DNA of 64,000 nt from Elymus sibiricus (taxonomy: Eukaryota; Streptophyta; Magnoliopsida; Poales; Poaceae): positions 198,996,537-199,060,536 of the forward strand of contig CM077672.1 in the NCBI GenBank assembly GCA_039707655.1. Reading direction: 5' to 3'. This document shows positions 33,699 to 43,796 of the stretch, piece after piece (positions within the stretch are counted from its first letter, which is position 1; each line of letters begins with the position of its first letter). The notes under the pieces were generated by a model. That model was not told where the DNA came from. It saw nothing but the letters and a program-made list of their open reading frames with translations, and did no database searches. Position numbers and translations under genes: made by a program.

Positions 33699-34457
33699 TC
33701 TAAGTCTCAATTAACCTCTCTTTCTCTCACACACAAATGATATATCTCCATGTTTGGGCCTCGATCGACACACTCTATACTCTCTCATGCAGATTGTCTA
33801 TCTAGGTCACTCTCTCCAAACCGTCTCACTCTTTCGATCGCATGGCGGCCCACACTTGCTCAATCTCTCTCTCTCTTTATGTATGTCTCGATTGACCTTG
33901 CTTTCTCTCACACACAAACAATATATCTCTCTATCTGGGCCTTGATCCACACTCTGTATACTCTGTCACGCACGTTGTCTATGTAGGTCAATCTCAAGAT
34001 CTCTCTTACATCCCTCACCCTCCCCAAAAGCTCAATTGCACCATATCTCTCCAGGGCATATCTCTCTTTTGACCGAATGTCGGGCCACACTCACTCTATC
34101 TCTCTATCTATCTATGTCTCGATTGACCTTGCTTTCTCGCGCCGTCTCTCCCACACATAGACGCTGCCTCTCCATCACTCGTAGAGCCGGAGCTATTTAC
34201 ATTGCCAGGGGGACTATGGCTCCAACCTTGGATTAATTTGTGAAGGCATTTATTTTGAATGCTTTAGATTAAATTTTTTTCTAGCATTTGGCCCACAACT
34301 ACTCCAAACACCGTTGCCCCCCCCCGCCCCTCCCCCAATTGATTTCCCTCTAGCTTAGTCACCGCCCTGTCGCACGCTCTTTCTTACCTTCCCCGTCGCA
34401 CCATGGTATTTTTGCAAAAAAAAAAACTCTCCTATTTTCTTTAATAATTACAAACAA
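32407..34457. repeat. CT-rich repeat module, copy 1
   Basis: No gene. From about 32590 this block (ending near 34330) is a diverged copy of 36840-38140; shared text includes CGAACGAATCTATATGTAT, TTTTTGAATGCAAATTCA, TGGTGGTGAGAAAA, a poly-C run, TCTTTCTCT blocks, and a CTAGATAGACA-like series. 33380-34150 holds a ~182 bp tandem repeat: GTCTATCTAGG recurs at 33410, 33591, 33796 and 33978, each time with TCGACTGCACGGCGGCCCA-like text. A (TC)n tract lies at 33660-33695. The ORFs are low-complexity products. Confidence 0.7.
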
Positions 34458-34650
34458 GCTACAAACTACACACCGGGGGTCCACCTGTAATGGAACAAAT
34501 TTCGAACCATAAATTAAAATGCTACAAACTACACACCGGGGGTCCACCTGTAATGGAACAAATTTCGAACCATAAATTAAAATGCTACAAACTACACACC
34601 GGGTGACCACCTGTCATGGAACAATTTTGGACCATATAAATTAAAAATGA
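34458..34650. repeat. 63 bp tandem repeat, three copies
   Basis: Copies start at 34458, 34521 and 34584 with GCTACAAACTACACACCGGG. The first two are identical; the third differs and leads into AATGAAAAGGACGAGG. A related single copy (GGGGGTCCCACTTGTCATGG ... AGAAGGACGAG) lies at 39165-39224, where element E inserted. Confidence 0.85.
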
Positions 34651-34837
34651 AAAGGACGAGGATCGAACAGGCGACCAGGTCCTTCCAAGCGCACGTCAAT
34701 TGCCAACAAGGTAGCAACATTTGTTGTATCTTTAATGGATAACATGTTTTTATATTACTTTCAGTAAATTAGTGGGACCAGCTCGTCAGCATGTACTACC
34801 TCTTTGTTGAGCCACTTACTAGTGGGTCCCATGTCTG

Positions 34838-34869
<32 letters not shown>

Positions 34870-35472
34870 CCTCCCCTTCTATGTTTACACGCACGGGCAA
34901 ACACGAAGAACGCGCGAGCCAGTAAACATGTTGCGCCACCCGGGGCAGATGCCCGATTCCGTCGGCCGTATCTGGATGTGTTCACAAGTTACGGCACTAG
35001 TTTCACCTATTAGTATTTTACAAGTTTAGGAACAAAAGTGACCGTGACGGACAAGTTCAGGCACCCGTGGTGTATTTAACTAGTAATAATTAAATGCATG
35101 GATAAATAGATGTATTGCCTAGTGCTCGAACAAGGGACCTGCTCGCGCCCTACAAGTATTTGGAATTGACGCAGGTATTTAATATGAAATGTTTGGGATT
35201 AGAAGGAATACATGTCACGTGATTACTATTTTTATTTAATTTTAAAGGGCTCTAACAAAACACTCAATCGATCAAACCATAGATTTCATTCAGTCTGACT
35301 TTGACTTTACACATACCACGATTGAACTAAAAACATTAAATGAATAAAAAAAATTGCAGCGGCGGTGGGGGCGTCTTGCGGCGGCGAAAGCGGTGTCTTG
35401 CGCCAGCGCTGGCATACTCCTGGACGTTGGCCCAAGCTTCAAGGAAGGCCAGAATGTTCTGGAGTTCGGTCT
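34651..35472. other. Spacer with microsatellite, no clear gene
   Basis: AT-rich sequence with a (TC)n run at about 34838-34862 and an inverted partner of 39056-39090 (AAGTTTAGGAACAAAAGTGAC at about 35025). At 35336-35472 the minus strand continues a protein-like frame (TELQNILAFLEAW) from the adjacent ORF after a frame change; see 35473-35925. Confidence 0.45.
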
Positions 35473-35925
35473 TCAGGAGCCACTCAACCGGCGAGGGGCG
35501 GCGACTGGCAGCGCTGCAAGGAAGCGGTCGATGGCGGCGACCCATGCCGCTGAGGGGGGCACTGGCACCGGCGCGGGGATAGGCGCTGGCAACGGCGCGA
35601 CGGAGACATTCATGTGCAGGGGCACAAGCACGGGCGCTTGCGTCAGTGCACGTGCAGGCACATGCGCTGGCAGGTGCACGGGCATGTGCAAGTCAGCGGG
35701 GACCTCGTGGATCCCCGCGGCTTCAAGCTTGGCGACAATGTGCGGCTCCCAGCCGATCAATGCCACGGGAATGGGCACTGGTGTAGGCATGGCAACGGGT
35801 GCTGGAATGGGTGCGGGGATAGATGTGGCGACTTCCCGCACGGCCAAGTCAAGCTCGTCCGAAAGCTCCTTAGGGTCTTCCTCGGGAAACTGGAAGACTA
35901 GGGGTATCCCATCATGATCCGCCAT
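35473..35925 (-). CDS. Orphan Pro/Ala/Val-rich ORF, function unknown
   Basis: 151 codons from ATG 35925 (MADHDGIPLVFQF). An acidic start (PEEDPKELSDELDLA) is followed by PAPIPAPVAMPTPVPIPV repeats. A second frame just downstream (35545-35340; LLKTELQNILAFLEAWANV) reads like a natural continuation, so the gene may have suffered one frameshift near 35480-35530. Upstream on the same strand are TTTAAAT (about 36020) and a CT-rich leader, like a plant promoter. I see no transposon domain and no known family. It could be a captured gene fragment or a non-autonomous element's ORF. Confidence 0.35.
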   Translation of the reverse strand: MADHDGIPLVFQFPEEDPKELSDELDLAVREVATSIPAPIPAPVAMPTPVPIPVALIGWEPHIVAKLEAAGIHEVPADLHMPVHLPAHVPARALTQAPVLVPLHMNVSVAPLPAPIPAPVPVPPSAAWVAAIDRFLAALPVAAPRRLSGS

Positions 35926-36839
35926 GGCGTACGGTGAGGTTAGGTTGATTGGAGGCAGACGACAGGAGAATCGGAGAGGCAGAGAGAAGATTGTAGCGAG
36001 ACCAAGGAGTGTGGCGGTGATTTAAACTACGGCGTAGACGCCATTAAATGTGGGGGCTGTTGGGATGAAGGTGGGCGGCGAAGGCTGGTCAAAGGGCTCG
36101 CCTCCCGATGAGCCTGCGCAGTGGCTTGCTCGTACGCCTCCGGTGAGCCTGCGCAGCGGCCTGCTCGTATGCCTCCCGTGGACTCACACACTTTCTCGGA
36201 CGACACCTCCCTATGAGAAGCGGGATGCGTGGTGGTACGTTGGTCTAACGCCCATGGTTTGAATAGTGAAACCGTTCGCGTTAACATGACAACTCTTTGT
36301 TCCAAAATACCTTGGTTGTTGATGTGTGCAACTTTTCATAAGCAGCTTGTCTCAAATTGAACAAAAAATTTACCACAGCCTATTTGTGCCATATCAGGAG
36401 ACCATGCGTAGTTTCATGAATTTCAGGTGAGTTTTGGATTTTCTAGAATTTAAAAGCCAGGGTTCGAAATAATATCATTACATGCATCATGAAATAAATT
36501 TTCAAGCAATACATCTTTAGTGCTGTAGATGTTCATACTTTTTAAGATAGAATTTGGTCAAACATTGCTTAGTTAGACTTCAAACAAATTATATATGCAG
36601 AGTAAAAACATACTCCATCCATACCAGTGCATTGCGTGATACTCTAGTAGGCACAAACAAACGAAGCTCCGTTCTATACTCCCCCTAGTGTAGTAGGCAA
36701 TCGAGTTGACGAGTGACCTTGGATAGCGGTGACCGAGGGACATGAACGTGCTGGGCACGGTAGGTAACATGGGCTAGTTACTAAAGCATCCCTCCATTGT
36801 TCATGGGTAGTAGTCATTATGGACCGGGGACATAAGTGG
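35926..36839. other. Intergenic stretch without a gene
   Basis: Holds the leader of the orphan ORF (35926-36040), a short direct repeat TGAGCCTGCGCAG at about 36110 and 36143 with CTCGTA-GCCTCC after each, then AT-rich sequence to 36839 in which I recognise nothing. Confidence 0.4.
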
Positions 36840-38150
36840 AATTTCGCAGGGCTGGAATTCTGGCCGCTAGATATTTTGATTCGAAATGCGAAGGCTCGAG
36901 TGGAGGCGCGAAGTTTTATCGCGGTTCTTTTGGTTGGGGTTGGCTAATGTGCGTACCACGCACGCCACCATGACACGAGCCCGGTCTGGCTGGTACGCCG
37001 TCAGGTGCTACCATTCGAGAATGCGAAAGGAATCTTTTTTAAAATTGGCGAACGAATCTATATGTATGACAATGCCCGTATTTTCCTTGCAAATAATTGG
37101 TCATTCCAAAAGGGACGATAATTGATTTATGACGAGTTCTTGAATTAGTGTGAGTTTGTCATATAGTGATCTCAACGTGGATTTCACATTTCATGGTATC
37201 CGCACTAAGTTTTTGAATGCAAATTCAACTTTAAAAGATGAACAGTATGGTGGTGAGAAAAATTTGTATGTATTCAAGCATATGACCACACACATACACA
37301 CACACACACACACACACAAATACAAAAACAATCAAGTCAGTATAGTGCATCTACTTTTCCAAACCATGCATGTATGGCACGAATTCAAAAATAAAATGTA
37401 AGCCAGGCATGGTCCTCAATTCAATGTTTAGAATGTACAATATACTGAAACGTGAATATTAAGTCTACTACTATGTACACTCAAATGTTGTGTTTAGGTT
37501 TCTCCCCCCCCCCCCCCCCCCCCGCACCACCACACATACTTCCTGTATCGATCGATCTTCATCTCTTTGTTAATAGAGCTCTTGGTATCCGACACACGCT
37601 CATTCTTTCTCTTCATGTTTCAATCTCCATTTATCTCACACCCGCGCTCACGCTCTCAATAAATGTATTTCTCACACACAACCTTATCGTGCCCTCCATG
37701 ATGAGCTCTCTCTCCCTCTCTCTCTCTATCTCTCTCCCTGTCTCCCTCCAGACACATACGTTGCCTCGGTAAAAAAAATCTCCACATCGCGTGCACAAAC
37801 ACAAAGTCTATCTAGGCCACTCTCGCGGTAACTATCTCCCTCCAGCCCTCACTACAACTTTGTCGCATGATATCTCTCTGTATCGTCTTTCACATTCGAG
37901 TGTACGCTAGACCACACTCACTCGATCTCTCCCTGTATATATGACACGATTGACCTCGCTTTCTCGTGTTGTCTCTGTCACACATAGACGCTCCCTCTAT
38001 GTCTCTAGCAAAGGCGGAGCTATGTAGATTGTCGGTGGGTAACCCTCCAACCTTAGATAAAATTGTGAAGGTCTTTTTTAGGAGGGTTTAGATTATATTT
38101 AACATTTGGCCCCACCCTCCCAAACACAGATGGGTTGTGCCCCCACCCTT
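36840..38150. repeat. CT-rich repeat module, copy 2
   Basis: Diverged partner of 32590-34330, lacking most of the ~182 bp tandem units. Contains a (CA)n tract at about 37289-37318 and a run of about 20 C at 37503-37523. No coding potential; the two poly-C runs (33164, 37503) sit at equivalent places. Confidence 0.7.
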
Positions 38151-39043
38151 GGGAGAATATCAGGTGCTCCCACACCTTAGATGCTATATAGTGACACAAG
38201 TTCCTGGGAGCTGTTAGATCTGAGATCCAGCGGCTCACAGGAGGTCTGAATATTTCTGCAAAAAAAACTTAATGAGTTTGGGAATTGAACACAGTTAGTA
38301 CAAAAACTATTCAGATGCCGTTGGATCCCAGATCCAACAGCCTCGAAGCTCATATCACCATAGCATCTAAGATGCGGGAGCACCTGATATTCTCTCGTCT
38401 CCTAGGATGTCCGAATGGTTTTTGCAAAAAAGCCCTCAAAGAGTTTGGGAACTGCTCATAAGTACAAAGACTACTCAGATGCCATTGGATCTCAGATCGA
38501 ACGGCCTCGAAGCTCGTATCACTATAGCATCCAAGCTGCAAGAGCACATGATGTTCTCTCGCCCGGGAGAATATGAGGTGCTCCCACACCTTAGATACTA
38601 TGGTGATATGAGCTCCCGGGAGATCTAACGGCTCCTAGTAGGATGTCTGAATATTTTTGCGATATAGGCCTCAAAGAGTTTGGGAATTGCACAAAAGTAC
38701 AAATACTACGCACATAGCATTGGATCTCAGATCCAACAGCCTAGAAGGTCCTATACCGCAGCGGCTAATCTGCGGGGAGCACCTTATATTCTCTCGTACG
38801 TGAGAATATCGGGTGCTCCCACACCTTAGATGCAACGGTGATACGAGCTCCTGGGAGCCGTTGGATCCAAGATCCAGCGGCTCACAGGAGGTCTGAATGT
38901 TTTTTTGCAAAAAAGCCCTCAAAGATTTTGGGAATTGTGTATAAGTACAAAGCCTACTCACATGCCATTGGATCTCAGATCCAACGACGTAGATTCTCGT
39001 ATCACTGTAGCATCTAAGCTGCGGGGAGCACGTGATATTCTCC
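38151..39043. repeat. Tandem array of ~240 bp hairpin units
   Basis: Four head-to-tail copies: about 38151-38396, 38397-38560 (left part missing), 38565-38795 and 38800-39043. Each unit starts GAGAATATCAGGTGCTCCC and ends with its inverse GGGAGCACCTGATATTCTC; each arm also has ACCTTAGATGC / GCATCTAAG. The middle carries GATCTCAGATCCAAC and GAGTTTGGGAA. Such units look like small inverted-repeat (MITE-like) elements, but a tandem array is unusual for them. No coding content. Confidence 0.75.
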
Positions 39044-39224
39044 GCCGCTGTCACTTTTGTTCCTAAACTTGTAAAATACATGTAACTGGTGCCGTAACTT
39101 GTCTAACCATGCAAAGTGTTTGTGCAAAAAATCTCTCGTACATAGAAAGATCGAAACAACAAACGGGGGTCCCACTTGTCATGGAACAAATTTGGACCAA
39201 GAAATAAAAAATCAGAAGGACGAG

Positions 39225-40090
39225 TGTCGGTGTATAAAACATGGGCATTTTATACCCTGACTTATGCACAGATAGTGGTAGCTTTCTTGATGGCCAGGAC
39301 TTGCCGGAAGACTACCAATATCAAGACTCAAGACTAGGTTGCAAAACCATGGAGAAGATATCAAGATGAACCATTGAGAAGTATTTAGCTAGTAATGAAG
39401 ATGGAGACAGCACTTGCCGGCAAGATATGCGCCGGCAAGCTGAAGGCCCGGCAAGCTCCGTGCCGGCAACCCTTACTGGCTCTTTTGCACTCCACCTCAT
39501 CGAGCAGTTGGTCGCTAATCGATGAGTTGTCGAGCGGGCAGGTGGTTTGGTGACACTTCTCAGGGCACGTGTCAGCGTGCTGGAAGGAGGATTAGCTTTA
39601 ATGACACCCGTCCAGGAGGTGTGTCTAGATTATAGGAGGTAGCTGGGCGAGCGGTGCAGAAACCTTGCCGAGGCTCCCCCTCCACATCACACCTAATGGC
39701 GCATTTAATGCGTTTGTCCTAATCCAGTAGAGTTAGGTATGATAGCACTGTTGGCTATCTAATCAATATGTATAGACTGTTTTGCCACTGTGGTTACCCC
39801 TTGATCTATAAAAGGAGGGCCAGGGCGACCATTACAAGGGTCGACACTTGGCTCATTTTGCATGCGTAGCTGCACTTCCCGCACTCTTGCTGGCATGTTG
39901 CGCTCCTTGTACTTGAGCTCAAACACATCCAATACAATAAAGCAGGAGTAGGGTTTTACACCTCACGGTGGCCTGAACCTGGGTAAAATCCCTTGTGTTG
40001 ATTGCTGATTCTGCTCTTTGTGCTTGCACATCCACAGAGTTGAACCGCAAAGGGGCCTTGATGGTCCCATAGATGGTCGTACACATGACA
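39225..40090 (+). repeat. 5' LTR of element E
   Basis: 866 bp, TGTCGGTGTATAAAAC to ACACATGACA. It contains GCGCATTTAATGCG (about 39690), a TATA box at 39807-39814 (TATAAAAG), and AGTAGGGTTTTACACC with GAACCTGGGTAAAA (39948-39985), the block shared with LTRs A and B. It inserted in a relative of the 63 bp repeat; the outer target duplication cannot be checked because the 3' LTR is not present. Confidence 0.85.
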
Positions 40091-40093
40091 TCT

Positions 40094-40112
40094 ATGGCGC
40101 GCCATGCAGGGG
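40094..40112 (+). other. Primer-binding site of element E
   Basis: TGGCGCGCCATGCAGGGGG, four bases after the LTR end. It is similar to the sites of A and B. Confidence 0.7.
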
Positions 40113-41752
40113 GATCGCTTGCACGAACTTGATTCAGCAGTCTACGCGTCAGCTTCATCATCGTCGTCTTCGATGGCGCCCAAGAAGAAGGGCGCAACCA
40201 TAGCAGCTACATCGACCTCCAAGCTTCCGTCGCAGGTGCCCACAGGCGGCACAGGTGGTGTAGCCGGTGCGGGCGGTGCAGGAGGTGCGACTAGTGCAGG
40301 CAGCGCAGGCGGCGCAACTAGTGGTAGGTGGAGCAGGCGGAGCGCACAACGCGGGCACTCAGCTTCCTCACCGCTCTGGCGATCGAAGCCACAGTGGCGG
40401 AGGCGGCACAGATGGCCAACTCCTGCCTCCTCGATGCTTTGGCGAGCGTAGCCACCGGAGCAACTTCGTCCGAACTGGCGCGAGCCACGATCCAGCTGAT
40501 GTGGCATCCAAGGATGCTACGTCGGGACACACACCGCGACCATCATAGGGTTCGCTGAAGCCAGCAAATTGCAGCAGGCGGGACCTTCACAGCGTCCATA
40601 GATGGCGCCGGCAGCTCCAGCAGGTGGCCATGCCAGAGATGCTGCGCCAACGGTGTAGTCACCTCCACAACAACAACTTCAACGGCAGCAGCAGACTCAC
40701 TGATCCGTCGAGCCTGACGAAGTGTTGATGGCCTATTCAGATCCGCGGGCGCGACAAGACAACGTCAAGTGCTGGGTGATAGGCAGGTGGAAGATGCCCG
40801 CACCACCATTCAACAGCGTCGGGAGGCGCGCCGTCAATCTGACGTGCGCAATGGTCCAGTCGTGAATGAGCCTGCACCTGAAGTTGGCGGGTATCTACCT
40901 TACGAGGTTGGATGCCCCGCGTTCACTCGTGAGCTATGGCAAATTCGTTGGCCATCAACTCGGGCCTTCAAACCAGAGTTGCCGAAGAAATACGACGGCA
41001 AGCTCAACCCGGCAGAGTTCTTGGGCATCTATACGATCGCCGTACAAGCTGCCGGAGGATGGGATGAGAAAGTTCTCGCCAACTATTTTCCATTGGTACT
41101 CAATCCCAATGTGAGATCTTGGCTGATGAACTTGCCAAAGGGCTCCATTTCTTCATGGTCTGATTTGTGCAATGAGTTCATTGGTGCTTACACCAGAGGC
41201 TACAAGCTTCCCGGCCAGCCTAGTGATCTGCACGTAATCCCACAAAGAGATGTCGAGTCATTGCGGAAGTATATATAGTGATTCAGTCGCGTGCACCACA
41301 ACATTCCCGATGTTCACCCTGCTACTGTGATTGCTGCTTTTCATACAAATGTGCGCAATCATAGGATGCGGGAGAGGATGAACATCCAGCAAGTTAAGGC
41401 CATTAATGAGCTTTATGTGTTGGCGGACAAATGTGCACGTCCTGAAGAGGGGAGGAGACTTCCCGGGGAGGATGCTGGCACCGAAGTTGACTCCAAAGAC
41501 GACGACGCAACCACCCCGAAGAAAAAGGGCCGAAAGTGCAACAGAAAGTGCAAAGGCAAGACAGTAATGGCCGTTGAGGGCTCCAGTAATGCTACCGCCG
41601 CCAAGAAGGCCAAGACGGAGGGATCCGACAAGGAAGCTACTGGGTGCGTTGATTGTCAGGAGGCTACGGCAGGCGAGAAGGCAGGCAAGACTGACGGGCC
41701 ATATTGCAAGATTCACCGCACCAAGGTCCATGATCTCCAGGAGTGCCGGTAG
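40104..41752 (+). pseudogene. gag: gag of element E
   Basis: An Ala/Gly/Thr-rich N-terminal part (MAPKKKGATIAA at 40171, then GGTGGVAGAGGAGG repeats) is frameshifted. The core frame (40769-41752) has KPELPKKYDGKLNPAEFL, SWLMNLPKGSISSWSDLC and SLRKYI, with one TAG at 41276-41278. Then INELYVLADKCARPEEGRRLPG, a Lys-rich NLS-like KKKGRKCNRKCKGK, and a zinc-knuckle-like CKIHRTKVHDLQEC. Downstream (41755-41990) is a strongly acidic stretch of Asp and Glu. The order matches elements A and B, with different sequence. Confidence 0.8.
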
Positions 41753-41991
41753 GTTGAACAGCTTGCCGAAAAGCAGAAAGCTGAGTATGAAAAGTGCGAC
41801 AAATGGAAGGGCCAAGACGGTGCTGGGGGATCCAGCAAGAAGGGTCATTGTGGCCAAGGAGGCCACCACGTTAGGCCAAACAGCAGAAGGAGAAGCCTGC
41901 TCGAGGCCGCGACAAGAAGGAGGATGATGATGATGATGACGAGGATGAAGATGAGTCCAGTGAGCATGAGTTCCAGAAAGCAACCGAAGCC

Positions 41992-42850
41992 ATGTGCATT
42001 GACAGAGGCGCATCTTTGCACCCCTCTCACTGCCAACTCAAGCAGTGGGCACGTGAGGTCAATGCGGTAGAACCGGGAGTAGGCGCTCAGAAACCACTCA
42101 AGTGGTCCCACACGCCCATCATTTTCGATGCTGAGGATCACCCTGATCGCACAACTGTGGTCGGGTGTTTGCCGTTGTTGGTTTCTCCAATGATCCGCAA
42201 CCTCAAAGTCACGAAAATGCTGGTTGACAGTGGGGCTGGCCTGAATCTGATTTCACCAAATGTCATTAAGAGGCTACAGATTCCTGATGAAGATCTCAAA
42301 CAAACGGGCACGTTTCAAGGGGTCAATCAGGGAAGGAGACAGCCCAAGGGAAAAATTACTTTGCCGGTGATGTTTGGCGGTGAGTTGAATTATAGGACGG
42401 AGAAGATTGTCTTCGACGTCGTTAAGATTCCTCTGCCATACAATGGAATTCTTGGCTGCCCAGCTCTGGCAAACTTTATGGCAGCATCGCATTATGCCTA
42501 CAACACGATCAAGATGCCAGGGCCGATGGGTGTCATCACTATCAGCTCCAACAAGAAGGATGCAGTCATCTGCATCGACAAGCTTTACACAGATCGGTTG
42601 CAGCATCTACCGCCAAGGCACCTGCTCCTACTAACAAGAAGAAGAGCAAGAACACCGGCAAGACCTCCGACAAGACTTTCAGGAAGCGCACCTCCTCGGA
42701 GTGTTGCGCACCTGTCGATGACATGTCAGAGAGCTCTACCGGCAAAGACAAGAAATCCAGAGCTACTCCACCAGAGACCAAGAAGGTGTCGGCGAAGGAG
42801 GATGGCATGGGCGGTACGTTCACCGTCAGTGCCACTCTTGGCAGCAAATA
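41992..42850 (+). pseudogene. pol: Aspartic protease region of element E pol
   Basis: An open frame of about 285 codons. The catalytic loop is MLVDSGAGLNLIS at about 42219-42257 (canonical DSG), and YNGILGCPAL at about 42440-42470 is the second conserved block. A Lys/Ser/Thr-rich linker follows, with a frame change near 42600. The catalytic motif looks better kept than in element B. Confidence 0.8.
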
Positions 42851-43796
42851 GGAAAGCGCGCTCATTGCCTTCCTGCGGGCGAATGTCGATGTGTTTGCAT
42901 GGCAACCATCTGACATCCCCGGTGTTCCCAGGGAGGTAATTGAGCACCACCTTGCCATCTGTCCTCATGCGCAACCCGTCAAGTAGAAGGTTAGGAAGCA
43001 AGCTCTGGAGGGGCAACAGTTCATTGCCGAAGAGATTAAAAAGTTAAAAGCGGCAGGCTTAGTTAGAGGGGTACTTCATCCAACATGGTTTGCCAATCCG
43101 GTTGTTGTACGCAAAGAAAATGGGAAATGGAGGCTCTGTATCGACTACACCGATATCAATAAAGCTTGTCCAAAAGATCCTTTCCCTTTGCCATGCATTG
43201 ACCAGATTGTCGACTCTACTACTGGCTGTGATTTACTCTCCTTTCTTGATGCATATTCTGGTTATCATCAGATTTTCATGGCCAAGGAGGATGAGGAGAA
43301 AACCGCATTCATCACTCCATGTGGCACATACTGCTTCGTGCGTATGCCTTTTGGACTGAAGAGTGCTAGTTCAACATTTGCAAGAGCGGTCCAGATTGGT
43401 TTTGAGCCCCAGCTGCACATAAATGTGGAAGCATATATGCATGATATAGTGGTCAAAACCGAAGACAAATCAACCCTCATTCAAGACTTATAAGAAACAT
43501 TTGCAAACTTGTGCAAGATCACCTTGAAGCTCAATCCCAAGAAGTGTGTATTTGGCGTCCCATCCGGCAAGCTTCTCGGGTTCTTTGTATCTCAGCGAGG
43601 AATTGAAGCCAATCCCGACAAGATCAAAGCTATTGAGCAGATAGAAGCACCAAAGCGCGTCAAGGATGTGCGGCGTCTTGCCGACTACGTAGCTGCATTG
43701 AGCAGGTTCATCTCCAAATCTGCTGAGCGCGCCTTGCCATTTTTCAATATTTTGAAAAAGGCAGGTCCAATGAAATGGAATCCGGAAGTGGAGGCC
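42851..43796 (+). pseudogene. pol: Reverse transcriptase of element E, active site altered
   Basis: Blocks: FLRANVDVFAW, WRLCIDYTDINKACPKDPF (about 43131), LSFLDAYSGYHQI (about 43237), TAFITPCGTY, MPFGLKSASSTFARA, then AYMHDIVVK at 43431-43457. The catalytic YxDD is YMHD: the first Asp is replaced by His (CAT at 43440-43442), which should abolish polymerisation. Stops: TAG near 42986, TAA near 43491. The connection domain ends at WNPEVEA, where the solo LTR was inserted. Confidence 0.85.

Noticed and set aside
33154..34236. Ser/Leu-rich ORFs in the CT-rich region
   Set aside because: Products of (TCTC)n and the 182 bp tandem repeat; no codon structure.
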